Counted from the stretch's first letter, positions 7,496-18,486 are shown. The stretch is DNA of 30,989 nt from Zopfochytrium polystomum (GCA_025765615.1 JAIVFJ010000501.1:1-30989), one strand, 5' to 3'. Notes: generated from the letters alone by a model not told the origin. Numbers and translations are program-made.

Positions 7496-8974
7496 ATGTC
7501 CCCTCCACAACGCACGGGCCACACGGGCCACGCCGCGCGACCCAACCCGCTCCGCACGATCCCCATCATCCACTCGATCGTCTCGGTGCACTTGGACGCA
7601 CGCGACCGGTACCTCCTCGCGACGCTCTTCCGGCTCCTTCCAGAGCAGGTCGACGCGTTCATCGGCGACAGATATTGTCCGTTTGACGACGCCAGCGTCC
7701 GCGGCGCCGACGAGGAGTTCCTGGACGCCATGCTAGAGCGGTGTCCGTTGCGCGATCTGCACATTTCAGCCCCTCCGCGACCGCCATCGCCGCCACCGTC
7801 GCCGCCGACGCCGCCGTCGCCCTCGACGAAAATGTGAGGAAAAATGGGAACTCGTTTTCGTTTGCAGCTGATAACTCATGCAACCGATCTCCCGTTGCCC
7901 TTCATCCCTCCAATAAACGCTTTGCAGGAGCCAGAAGGCGATAGACGTCAACCTCGCCACAATGGAATACTACTCCATGGCGTGCGTGAAACAAAAATCG
8001 TATCGCCTATTTAGTTTGACCCTTCTAATAACCGGGCCTTCATCCTTAGCATCTGCAGGCGGCGGCACACTTGCACACTTAGACTACCTTCATGCCCGGC
8101 TCAAGACAATCGCTACACAACCCGCGCGATGGACCAATCCAGCGCGGCGGGGCACGTGCACGTGCTCTCGTGGTGGAAGAAATGCGGGCTTCCACTCAAA
8201 TACACATCGGCGGCGCTTGACGATGCGACGGCGGCGGACCAGGTGGCGGTGCTGCAGTGGTGGCGGGACAGCGGGCTGCCGCTGCAATACACTCACGCGG
8301 CGGTGCATCGCGGCAGCAAGCTCCACGCGTTCGCGGCGCTGGGGTGGTGGCGCGACAGCGGGCTGGAGGTGCGGTACGATGCGAAAGCGGTGGACACCGC
8401 GTCGCTTGCGGGCGACGTGGAGGCGCTGTCGTGGTGGCGGGGCAGCGGGATGGAGGTGCGGCGGTCGCCGACGCTGATGGACACGCTGACGTCGTTCCGA
8501 AAGGTGGATGTGCTGGAGTGGTGGCGGGGCAGCGGGCTGGTGCTGCCGTACACGGCGAACGCGGTGAATTTTGCGAGCAGGAACGGGAGCGTGGAGGTGT
8601 TGGAGTGGTGGCGGCGGAGCGGGGTCGAGCTGAAGTACACCGAGTACGCGGTCGATATGGCCAGCAGCAACGGGCACGTGAGGGTTCTGGAGTGGTGGCG
8701 GAGGAGCGGGCTGGAGATGCGGTACTCGGAGGATGCGTTGGTGTGGGCCACGCGGTGCGGGGAGGTTGAGGTGCTGCGGTGGTGGTTGGGCAGCGCGCTG
8801 GAGCTGAAGTTTGACCCCCGGACTGTCCTGAAGGCGGCGGGGGAGCATGCGTCGGTGGAAGCCGTGGCCTGGTGGTTGGAGAGCGGATTGCTGGAGGAGA
8901 GGAAGGAGGCGGCGGCGGCGGCGGAGAACTCGCTGCTCATATGGTTCTCGTCTCTGTTCGATTGGAATGCCTAG
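7496..8974 (+). CDS. ankyrin-type repeat protein with nine 29-residue 'WW' repeats (introns or frameshift upstream)
   Basis: The 3' frame (open from about 8060 to 8974) encodes nine consecutive 29-residue repeats: VLSWWKKCGLPL, VLQWWRDSGLPL and so on to VAWWLESGLLE. Consensus is VLEWWRRSGLELRYTxxAVDxAS followed by xxGHVE. They resemble divergent ankyrin repeats and probably form a solenoid for protein binding. Upstream, a frame from the ATG at 7496 holds a helix-rich domain (VHLDARDRYLLATLFRLLP) and a Pro/Ser-rich tract. Candidate introns: about 7836-7927 (GTGAGG to TTTGCAG) and 7982-8058 (GTGCGT to CTGCAG, with branch-like CTAAT). The second keeps the 3' frame open. However, a further repeat (TLAHLDYLHARLK) lies in another frame and would join the array exactly if one base were added near 8105, so a 1-nt deletion is possible. 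The repeat part is certain; the 5' structure is not. Confidence 0.65.
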
Positions 8975-9384
8975 GCGGCATTCTCCTCGTTCGTCAATCG
9001 ACCAGAACAGCCGTTATAGTTTAATGCACATGAGAGTCTCATACATAATGTTACGTTGTAGCAGTATGAACCAGAGTATGAACCTCGATTCCCTCGTATC
9101 TCCCCCCGCGCCGAGCAACCCGACCGAACCTCGGAGCTTGCATGAGTAAGACACGCTCGGCGTTGTGAATCGACAAGCACGCACACAAGAGCAAGCAACC
9201 ATGAGACCCGACGATCGTGATTAGTTATTGTATCTTCGTTGTTTATCTGATTTCCAGCAGTGTGGTGAGACAGAGATATCGTATCATATCATCAAACCCC
9301 TAACCTTGTCCTTCCTTTCCCCTTTTGCATTTCATTCACCGTCTCCCTCAGCCCCCACCCAAACACCAGCACGCACCGGTGACC

Positions 9385-9388
<4 letters not shown>

Positions 9389-9418
<30 letters not shown>
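9389..9418. repeat. (CA)n microsatellite in the leader of the first transporter gene
   Basis: About fifteen CA dinucleotides ending 22 nt before the ATG at 9440. It probably lies in the 5' UTR or core promoter of the transporter gene, so length changes could affect expression. Confidence 0.9.
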
Positions 9419-9422
<4 letters not shown>

Positions 9423-9439
9423 ACACAGCCAGAGTCCTC

Positions 9440-11671
9440 ATGCCCACATTCTCAGCCACCACCACCACCGCGCAAGCGTCGTCCGCACTTGCGACGACGA
9501 CATGCCACCACGTCTCCCACACAGACGACGACGGCGCCGACGAGGCCGTCGCCGAATTCCTCGCCTCGTCGCCGCCCATCGGGAACGGCAACGACCGTCT
9601 TCCACGCGTAGAACCGCTGTCGGTCGCAGACGACGACGATCTCGCGGAGCCGCTCGCGGGACAGGAAGGTAAGCGTCGGTCGGGTTTTACGCCCGTCTCT
9701 TGCGCTTGCTGACAAAACCAAAACAACCGAACAGCGTTCGAATCGTACCCGGACGGCGGGCGGGAGGCTTGGACGGTCGTCGCGGCGTGCTTTGCCCTGT
9801 TCACGACGCTTGGCGGGATCTTCGCATGTACTTGCATCCTTTCTGCCCCCCCAGGTTTGTTATGCTCACTCACCCACTACCCAAAACACACAAAAAAGGG
9901 GGCGTCCTTCAGGACCGCTTCGTCTCCGACGGTCTCGCGCCAGCGTCGACGATGGTCTGGGTAGGATCGGTGCAGGCGAGCTTCGAGGCGATGATCGCGG
10001 TGCCGGGGGCGCGGCTGGTCGCGGAGTACGGGCCGGTAATGATCACCAACCCCACTCCCCCTGGTTACCTTACCTCCCCATCTGCTGACCGTGCTCCCCC
10101 AGCGCCGCATTGCGATCGTCGGAACGCTCCTAGTCGCCGCGGGCCCCGTTCTCGCGAGCTTTTGCACGGGAAGCGTGCCGGGGCTGATCGTAACGGAAGG
10201 CAAGTAATTTTTTTTTTTTTCAAATGTCTTCGGAGTAGTATCCCTCTGACACGCACCAAACATAGGCATCCTGTTCGGCCTCGGCCAAGCGCTCTGCTAC
10301 TTTGCCGCGGCAATGCTGCCGTCGGCGTATTTCCTGCGGCGGCGGAACCTGGCGTGAGTCGCCTCTCTTGCACACCCCCCTGACCCCTCCTCCCCACTCA
10401 CTCACCTGCGGGTACAAAGGACGGGTATCGTCTTCGCCGGGTCGGGCGTAGGCGGCGCGTTCTACAGCCTCCTGGCGGCCTTTCTCCTTTCGTGGCTCAG
10501 CTTACGCTGGACGTTGCGCGTCCTCGGCGCTCTCATGCTGCTGGTCAACATCCCGGCGGCGTTGGTGCTGAGGACGCGCGCGCCGTCGGCGGAGCCGATG
10601 GGCGGCGGCGGGTCGGGGAGGCGGATGGTCAAGTGGTGCGTGATTCGTTTACTATCTAAATGTATAGTTTGTTGACGGTTGAAGTGTAGGTCCGCGTTCG
10701 GCGACCGGCGGTTCACGCTGCTGCTGGTGGGCAGCAGCGTGGCGCTGTTTCCGCTGTTTGTGCCGCCGTTCTTTTTGCCGCTGTACGCGACGAGCGTGGG
10801 GCTGTCGCCTGCAGTGGCGTCGGTCATACTCGCCGGTAAGGATTGCTGCGAGGGGCAAATGCGGGCTTTTACAATCCACTCAACCCATGCCCCTCTCCCA
10901 CTCTGAACAATAAGGCTTCAACCTGTCGAGCGCCGTCGGTCGGCTGGTTCGGGCTGTTTGCGGACTCGCTTTTGGGCAGCTTGAACACGCTGGTGGTGTG
11001 TCTGCTGCTGGTGGGCGTGTCGACGCTGGCGATCTGGCCGGTGGCGACGACGATTGGGCCGTTGTGAGTTTCCGCCCGTTCTCGTTTTTGTGAAACGCCT
11101 TTTGCGAAACGCGACTATTTTTTTGTTCTCTTGAAATCGTTTCTAGTCCTTACACTTCTTGCTTCTCCCGGGCCCCGACCAGGATTGTGTTTGCCGTGGT
11201 GAACGGTCTCTGCGCGGGTGAGTCGTTCGAGCTCGTGGTTTGTCCCCACAGAAACTGATAAAAACTCAAACGTCTTCCAGGTGGCATGTTCAGCCTGATT
11301 CCCGGGACGGTCGCCAATATCTTTGGGAGCCGCGACCTCAGCGAGTTCTTCAGCCTGAGTACTGCCCTTTCATCTTTCTTCAAAAAGACTTCTCTCCATC
11401 CTCACCCCAACTCCCCACAACTCCCACTTTGAACAAAAAAAACAAACAACAAACCACCCCCCCGGGCTCAGTCGTCTTCTTCTGGCTGCCCGGGTACTTT
11501 CTCGGCTCGCCGGTTGCGGGGTATCTCCTGCAAGCGTTCGGCGGGCCGGAGGCGGGTCTCGCGGCGTACAGGCCGGCGATTTTCTACTCTGGCGCTCTGT
11601 CGCTGGCGTCGGCGGGGTGCGTGCTGGCGGTGAGGGTGATCCAGGACAGGCGGTTGTTCAAAAAGATTTGA
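9440..11671 (+). CDS. MCT-family (SLC16-like) major facilitator transporter 1, 11 exons, with a 2-nt deletion
   Basis: Exons (by splice motif, phase and comparison with the next gene): 9440-9668, 9735-9827, 9899-10035, 10103-10199, 10266-10353, 10420-10635, 10690-10835, 10915-11063, 11183-11217, 11281-11358, 11472-11671. An acidic cytosolic N-terminus precedes about 12 hydrophobic segments. MCT signatures are PDGGREAW at the first helix and YFLRRRNLATGIVFAGSGVG around helix 5. The family carries monocarboxylates or similar solutes with protons across membranes; the substrate here is unknown. Intron 4 must use a GC donor (AG|GCAAGT at 10200) to keep frame. In exon 8 (about 10945-10948), CGGCTGGTTCGG replaces the paralogue's CGGCTGGGGTTCGG, a 2-nt loss that breaks the GRLGFGLFAD motif. 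Using the AG at 10929-10930 as acceptor (exon 8 from 10931) would restore a 483-aa frame. Either altered, decaying or a sequencing error. Confidence 0.85.
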
Positions 11672-11936
11672 TTGGGGAGTTTGTCGTTCTGTTTGTTTGT
11701 CGCGGGGTTGGTCGTCAAAGTAAACAAAAAGGAAACCTCTCGACAAATCGCAATTTTGCACGCGCTCTCTGTTTCTTTCTTTGGCCAGCCGGCCAACAAG
11801 CGGCACGCCAAACTCGCTTGCGAGTTGAGTGCTGGAAGCAACCAGCCGTCCCCCAACCAGCAAACGGAACCGAACGAAAGACGCGCCGCAAGGCGTTCAT
11901 AGGGCGGTGAGGAGGAAGGGGATTTGTCGCACGTTA

Positions 11937-12060
<124 letters not shown>

Positions 12061-12406
12061 TGAGAAGAAGAAGCCAGAGTCCAACAGGTAGAAGGTAAGG
12101 GTAGGTTATTTAGTTGAAGTCGGAAAAGGAAGGAAAAGAGGAAAAGGCAGTTAATAAGGGGGATCTGATCACGGCTTCGGCGTTTCGGCGTTGATTGGCA
12201 AAGACGACTGTGATTCACTACTCGTGGGTGTGTGTGTGTGTGTGACTCTTTCGTCTGTCGGTCGGGTCGGACAATGAAAAAAAGGAAACACAAAAAGAAA
12301 AGAAAAAAAGAAAGCAAGATGGAAAGAAAAGAAAAAAAGTAAAGACACAAAAACCCTATAATAAATAAAGTTTCGTTTCTCCCAACCCGACCAGCAGCAG
12401 CAGCAA

Positions 12407-14860
12407 ATGCCCGACCCAGCCGCCGCCGCCGCCGCCGCCAGCACCGGCAGCACCGCCGCCTCTTCGCCGCCATCGCCGCCATCGCCGCCGCCGTCAACCA
12501 CACGGAGAAACAGCCAGGATGACTCCATCTGGCTCGCATCCTCGTCGTCGTCATCGTCGCCGTCCGCGTTCCAGGCCATGTCGTTTGCCGAAGACAGCGG
12601 CCACCACCACAACAACCACAACAACCACCACAGCCATGACGCGCACGCGTCGGACCACGATCTGGACCAGATGGACCAGCCGCTGGCCGGGAAAGAAGGT
12701 TCGACCCCCACGCACGCACACCAAACTCGCTCGCGCAAAAACGCCCCCACCGCAGACACTGATCCTCGCCCCACTGTTTGAACACGGTTTTAGCATTCGA
12801 GTCGTACCCAGACGGCGGGCGCGACGCGTGGACGGTGGTCATCGCGTGCTTTGCGCTGTTCACGACCATCGGCGGGCTCTACTCTTGTACGTCGTGCGCC
12901 CAAATTCTTTTTCTCGCCCTTTTTCTTTTTCTTTTTTTTTTTTTTTTTTTTGGTTTGACGTGCCGCTTTATTTGTTTTTGCAGGGGGCGTCTTTCAGGAC
13001 CGCCTCGTATCGGACGGAGTCGCGCCGGCATCGACGCTGGCGTGGATCGGCTCGCTGCAGGCGAGCATCGAGGCCATGATCGCGCTGCCTGGCGCCCGGC
13101 TCGTCGCTGCGTACGGCCCGGTAAGCAACAGGCCGGTCTTTTGCCCGGCGCTGGATAACAGACTGACCTTACCCCCCGGTTCCCTCGCTGTTCAGCGCCG
13201 CGTCGCCCTCCTCGGCACCGCACTCGTGACGGCCGGCCCGGTGCTCGCGAGCTTTTGTCCGACCAGCGTGGCGGGGCTGATCGTAACGCAAGGTGTGTGT
13301 GCTTTGAAAGGTTCCGCGATGAAAGTAATTCCTCATGCGGAAACACATAGGAATCATATACGGCCTCGGCCTCGGACTGCTCTACTTTGCCGCCGCGACG
13401 CTACCGTCCGCGTACTTTCTCCGCCGCCGGAACCTCGCGTGAGCAATCCCGCACCCCTGACCGCAGTCAATCATGCCTCTCTTTCTCCTCCACCTAACAT
13501 AACCCCGCCCCCACAGAACCGGCATCGTCTACGCCGGCGCTGGGATCGGCGGCGCCGTGTACAGCGTGCTGGCGGCGCGGCTGCTCGAGACGGTCAGCGT
13601 GGCTTGGACGCTGCGGTGCGTTGCGCTGCTCTCGCTGCTGGTGAACGCGCCGGCAGTGGCGGTGCTTCGGTCGCGGGCGGAGCCGGAGCCGTTCCTGGCG
13701 CGCGGGAAGCGGATGGTGAATTGGTACGTGCGTGCTGTGTTCGTGCGCCCGTGTGTGCTGTGTGTGGCTCTTTGCGCTCCTTGTGAACTTACAACAAAAA
13801 CAAAAAAAAAAAAAAAGGTCCGCGTTCAAGGACCGACGCTTCGCGTTGCTGGTGGTCGGCAGCTCGATCGCGCTGTTCCCGCTATTCGTGCCGCCGTTCT
13901 TCTTGCCGCTGTACGCCGGCAGCGTGGGCCTGTCGCCGGCCGTGTCGTCCGTCATCCTCGCCGGTCTGTACAATTGTTTGCCACCGTTCGTCCCCGCTCC
14001 GTCCGCCCCCTCGCGACACCTCACACTCGAAAACCTGAAACCCCCCAAAAAACCGAATCCGCAACCCCCCCTGCTCACTTCCACCAACATACCCAGGCTT
14101 CAACCTCGCCAGCGCGATCGGCCGGCTGGGGTTCGGGCTGTTCGCCGACTCGCTGCTGGGCAGCCTCAACACGCTGGTGGTGTGCCTGCTGCTCGTCGGC
14201 GTCTCGACGCTCGTGATTTGGCCGCTGGCGACCACGGCCGCTCCGCTGTGGGTGCTTCTTCTCCCGTTTTCTTTTTTTTTTTTTTTTTTTTTTTTTTGTT
14301 TTGTTTTACTCTGCATTCGTCTTTGATCGTGGTTGTTAAGACCTAACCCCACGTCGCCTTTGGCATCTGCACAGCATCGCGTTCGCCGTCGTCAACGGGC
14401 TCTGCTCCGGTAACGGCTTAAATTCGCCGCCACTGGTGTTCGTACTCACCCGTTTTTACCCCACCCAAAAGGCGGCATGTTCAGCCTCTTCCCCGGCACG
14501 GTCGCAAACATCTTTGGCAGCCGCGACCTCGGGCAGTTCTTCAGCTTAAGTACTGACCCCCCTCCCTTGTCTTTTTTTCTTACTTTCTCTCCTCCGAGTA
14601 CTCTAACCCCTTCCTTCCCCACTTCCCAACCCTCTCCCCCATTCACACACTCACACACAGTCGTCTTCTTCTGGCTCCCGGGCTACTTCCTCGGCTCGCC
14701 GATCGCGGGGTACCTCCTGCAAGCGTACGGCGGGCCGGAGGCCGGGCTCGGCGCGTACCGGCCGGCCATCTTCTACTCGGGCGCGCTGTCGCTGACGGCG
14801 GCGGGGTGCGTGCTGGCGGTGCGGGTGCTGCAGGATCGAAGGCTGTTTAAGAAGATATAA
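12407..14860 (+). CDS. MCT-family (SLC16-like) major facilitator transporter 2, 11 exons, intact
   Basis: Exons: 12407-12698, 12794-12886, 12984-13120, 13196-13292, 13351-13438, 13517-13723, 13818-13963, 14097-14247, 14375-14409, 14472-14549, 14661-14860. They join to 1524 nt, 507 aa. All ten introns start GT and end AG and sit at the same positions and phases as in transporter 1, so the pair is a tandem duplication. Coding sizes differ only in exons 1, 6 and 8. The N-terminus has Ala-, Ser- and His/Asn-rich runs. The membrane part carries PDGGRDAW, LRRRNLATGIVYAGAGIGG and SAIGRLGFGLFAD, the last intact here but broken in transporter 1. The C-terminus QDRRLFKKI is identical in both copies. 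Expected role: 12-helix proton-coupled carrier of the MCT type; substrate and membrane unknown. Confidence 0.92.
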
Positions 14861-15035
14861 GGTCGAGCCACCTGCCCACCTGCAACCCTCCCTACCTAAT
14901 TTTGACTTTCCTCCGTTCTTGTTCGCAGCACGTCTACCTTTTCCCCAAACTTTACTTCTTCAACATCATCAGAGGGCACCCATTCTTGTTTTTCTCAAGA
15001 CACCGCTGAAAAAAAAAAAATAAAAAATAAAAACA

Positions 15036-15038
15036 TAA
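15036..15038. other. left target-site duplication of the Harbinger element (TAA)
   Basis: TAA immediately before the left terminal repeat, matched by TAA at 18420-18422. The three-base TWA duplication is the hallmark of PIF/Harbinger insertion. The flanks are A-rich, so a chance match cannot be fully excluded. Confidence 0.75.
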
Positions 15039-15051
15039 GGGCCTGTTTGGC
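15039..15051 (+). repeat. Harbinger left terminal inverted repeat
   Basis: GGGCCTGTTTGGC; matches the right end with one difference in 13 bases. The GGG..TGTTTGG form is characteristic of PIF/Harbinger ends. Confidence 0.88.
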
Positions 15052-15438
15052 TGCGGGACGGTTTTTCACAGAAGCGCCAGAAATTTTTCCACAGGTGCCA
15101 GTTGTTGCAGAGCTGTTTTGGTCAAAAAAAAATTGCTGGCAACAACGACGACTGTTGCAACAAAATTGACAGTTCCAATTGGCGTTTGGCAAAACGAAAA
15201 ACAGCAGACAACACAAACAACAACATCACTCGCTGCCGCCGCTTCTGCCGGCCACTGTCTCAGCCTCCTGCTCTGGTATGACACTACCTGCGATCCACAA
15301 CGTTGAATTTTCATCTCCTATGTTCCGCTGATGGTCCTTTCTATTTACCTTGCTGCTGCATACGTTTGACTGTCAACCCTCGTGGCAGTCAGCACAACCA
15401 TCAGAGCAGCATCATCCAATAAGACGGATCTACGTAGG

Positions 15439-16804
15439 ATGGATCTACAGATCCCCACACACAGGAAGCGGATCGTGGCAGCAGCTGGTGCTATGATGAT
15501 CTTTGATGCAGTGGCATCATACTGGGAAACTCTTGTCGAGAGCTTTCTTACCAAAGTGCCGATGCGAACAGCTGGTCTACCTGGCGAAGTGTATGTTCAG
15601 AATATTCTGAGCAGTCCCAACCTGCGTCTTGTGCTTGAGATTGTGCGCATGCCACGGTCTGTTTTCTTGCGGTTTGCACAGATCCTTATGAGCAAGTGCC
15701 GTCTCAAGGGCTCGCGGCAAGCTTCTGTGGAGCACAAGCTATTCGTGTTTCTGTACATTGTTGGAGGTGGCAAGTCAAGTCGTGATGCCCAGGAGACTTT
15801 CCAGCATTCTGGAGAGACAGTCCATCGATATTTCCATGAGGTTCTCCGATCGTGCAGAAGGTTTGCAATGCTTCCAATGGTTATTCAACCACCTTCCGAA
15901 GAGATCGAGTTCCCGCGAGAGAGGAAACGTGATCGGCGATTCTTCCCCTACTTTAAGGACTGTATTGGAGCAATTGATGGCACGCACATTCCTGCACACG
16001 TACCAACCACTACACACGGCCCATTTCGAAATCGGAAGGGATTTTTGAGCCAGAATGTCCTGTTGGCATGTACACTGGACAGCTGCTTGTTTCAGTTTGT
16101 TTTCCCAGGGTACGAAGGAAGTGCTGCTGACACAACAGTGCTCCGGAAGGCGCGGGAATCCGCGTTGTTTCCGTCTGTGCCAGGTAAATTCTTTCTAGCA
16201 GATGCTGGCTATCCACTGTCAATGGATGCACTTGTTCCATATCGGGGTGTCCGCTACCACTTGAAGGAATGGGGATCAGCAAATGTCGAGTGAGTAGTTG
16301 CTTCATGTTGTACTTTCTTTATTAAGTCCGGGCTCTCGTAGACCAGATGATCCAAAGGAGCTTTTCAACCTTCGGCACTCGCAGCTACGGAATGCCATTG
16401 AGCGAGCTATCGGCATACTGAAGGGCCGCTTTCGAATTTTGCAGTCGCCACCTCAGTACGATTTTGAGAAAGTCCAAGTTCCCTTGGTTACTGTTACGTG
16501 CGCCCTACACAATTTCATAACAATCAATCGGCTGAGAGAAGATGATGACAATATTGCAGAATATTTGGCCGAGTTCCGCGATCGTCAGTTGCAGGAGGAA
16601 TTGCAACAAAAACGGAACCGACGTCGTGAGCAGCGTGCTCGTGAGGCAGCAGCCGCAAATGAGGAAGCTAGAACTGGTTATTTAGCCAGGTACCGTGAGG
16701 CTGCTGAATTTCGGGACAAGCTCGCAGAGAAGATGTGGGAGGACTATCAAACACGTCGAAAAAGCCATCGTCTGATTGACAGACGGGAGCTGATGTCTCA
16801 ATGA
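15439..16804 (+). CDS. PIF/Harbinger DDE transposase (DDE_Tnp_4 family, HARBI1-like)
   Basis: Two exons, 15439-16289 and 16342-16804, joined across a 52-nt GTGAGT-to-TCGTAG intron, give 437 aa. The catalytic triad is visible: D180 in GAIDGTHIP, D231 in GYEGSAADTTVLR and E304 in LRNAIERAIGILKGRF. The last lies only after the intron is removed, which supports the splice. A helix-turn-helix-like segment (about 113-136, SRDAQETFQHSGETVHRYFH) precedes the core. The C-terminus is a charged, Arg/Glu-rich coiled-coil-like tail. The enzyme should cut and paste the element into TWA sites, together with the Myb/SANT partner. The frame is open further 5', but no ATG occurs before 15439; an upstream exon ending at CTCGTGGCAG is possible. 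No inactivating change is seen. Confidence 0.93.
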
Positions 16805-16850
16805 AAACTCGGGTTTATTTGATATTTTTGGGCCATTGGGTGTCTAGACA

Positions 16851-18154
16851 CTAATTAGCTGACTGGTTGAGCTCGCTCAACAGCCATGTAAGGCGAATAG
16901 AATGGTGAATATTGTTGAAGAGGCGGGCTTTACAAGCATCACCCATAAGTAAAATAGAACCGCTAAGAAGCAGATTTTGGTCAACAGTGGCTGGGTCCTC
17001 ATCAGCAAGGGTATTGAGGCTTCGAACTGCCATGACGCACTCATCATTGTCGGACAAAGCGAAGGTCGGCACAACCGGCTTTTCCATTCCAAGTGCGGCA
17101 ACAAGTGAAGATATACCCGCCTTAATGCCGTCGTTGATCACGTTGCTCGCTCGAACAACTGCTGATCTCTCCCGCACACGGATCGACTGCTGTCTCCCCT
17201 GCTCATCTGACTCGCCAACAAAAGTATCGCTTTCGCTTGATGCTTTGGGCTTAGCATTGGTATCGGGAGAGTCTTCACGTCTTGGTGTGTATTTACCCGT
17301 TGCTCTGGTTCCTGTAAATCTCCGTTAACGGTTGACAAAGGTGAACCTAACACCAACCCAAATCATACCTCCAACTAGACCATCTACAGTGTCATAGAAC
17401 GGGAACTTCAGCTTTTTGAAACGCCTGCGGTTTCTCCCTGCCTTTCCAGATAGTGTTACAGATAATCAACAGTAAGAGCAAGCAAGACTAGCTACCTTGA
17501 TCCATTCCTCCCAAACGACTTTGCTGGGCTGGACCAACATCCCTTTCACATCATCCCATCCCCAGCCGGATCCACCATCGCTACTTCGCAATTTTTTCAA
17601 TGTATCGAAGTCTGATGTGATCTGAGTGTTGAGTCAAACAGGCTGGTAGGGCATTTTCACACTCAACCTACTCTGTTCCACTTGCTGATTAGCTGCTTCA
17701 CAGACGCATTCTGCCCACTTCCCTTGTTGAACGACGATTGCACAATTGTCCACTCGGATTTCTTCAGGTTGTTGTCAGCAGTACGGTTTGGAAGCTGATT
17801 ATACGCCTCTACAAGGGCGGATTCAAGATCGAGAGTCCACTTGAAGCGATCAGACTTGCTGGCAACCCCACTTCCAGAACTGGAATCGCTGTTGGAGTCA
17901 CTGTCGGAGCTGCTGCTGCACTCTTCACTGCTGCTGCTGAGGCTTTGGGAGCAATCTCTTGAGGCTGTGGTACTGCTTGCAGCTGATGATGTTCCAACTG
18001 ATGAGGCCTCAGGGATCCCAACAGCTGCTCGCCCTCCATTTTCCTCGGCCTGCGCTGCCTTCGGTGGGTTGACTCGTAGGCGCTTTCGGGTGTGCGAGCT
18101 GCTGCTCTTCTTCTTTGACTTCTTTGACTTGGAGGGTTTGCCTGATTTGCCCAT
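16851..18154 (-). CDS. Harbinger Myb/SANT-like DNA-binding accessory protein
   Basis: Four exons read from right to left: 18154-17672, 17621-17496, 17441-17369 and 17311-16851, joining in frame to 380 aa. Introns begin GTAGGT, GTAGCT and GTATGA and end CAG, AAG and CAG. The N-terminus is Lys/Ser-rich (nuclear-localisation-like) with a long Ser/Asp tract. A trihelix Myb/SANT-like domain follows: FKWTLDLESALVEAYNQL, ISKWNRITSDFDTLKKLRSS, SGWGWDD and VVWEEWIK, then FKKLKFPFYDTVDGL. That order is the standard accessory-protein layout of PIF/Harbinger elements, which helps bring the transposase to the nucleus and the element's ends. The ATG at 18154 was chosen as the first in-frame Met. The gene converges with the transposase. 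Confidence 0.88.
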
Positions 18155-18406
18155 TTTTTGTCGAAGTCCAATCTTGCGGAAACGAAAAACAGGGGAGAGG
18201 CTGTTTTGCGTTTTCACAGGTTTTCATTGTAGCGAAAACTTTTTTTTTCTTGGGTTTTTTGGCCACCAAACAGGCCGCACCACAAAAAAGGGAACAACGA
18301 AGTTGCTTGTGGACAGCCAAACACCCACCTCCACAAGTTTGGGAAACACATGTCAGTCAACTTTTTTCAATTAGTGAAAACAAAAAATTCGTGAAAATCG
18401 GCTGGC

Positions 18407-18419
18407 GCCAAACAGTCCC
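18407..18419 (-). repeat. Harbinger right terminal inverted repeat
   Basis: The reverse complement reads GGGACTGTTTGGC and is followed by the second TAA (18420-18422). Extra related motifs lie just inside: ACCAAACAGGCC near 18265 and AGCCAAACACC near 18317. Confidence 0.88.
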
Positions 18420-18486
18420 TAATAAAATATAATAAAATAAAATAAAAAATAAGATTCATACAACCAATGCTTCCCCTTAGTTCTCC

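Larger units (their letters stand above)
15039..18419. mobile_element. PIF/Harbinger DNA transposon, apparently complete and autonomous
   Basis: The 3.38-kb element is bounded by terminal inverted repeats GGGCCTGTTTGGC (left) and GGGACTGTTTGGC (right, reverse complement) and by a TAA duplication. It carries the two genes typical of the superfamily in convergent orientation: a DDE transposase (plus strand, 15439-16804) and a Myb/SANT-like DNA-binding protein (minus strand, 16851-18154). Their stop codons are only 46 nt apart. Both reading frames are intact after removing short introns. Subterminal regions hold further GTTTGG-containing motifs that resemble the ends. It sits between transporter 2 and a relic F-box-gene fragment, so it does not interrupt a recognised gene. 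Confidence 0.93.

Noticed and set aside
8090..8940. 252- and 215-codon minus-strand ORFs
   Set aside because: Shadows of the 87-nt repeat array; the periodic Pro/His/Ser content mirrors the sense repeats.
8059..8974. Periodic 87-nt units considered as a CRISPR-like or satellite array
   Set aside because: Units are coding throughout, with period a multiple of three and conserved protein pattern; there are no spacers.
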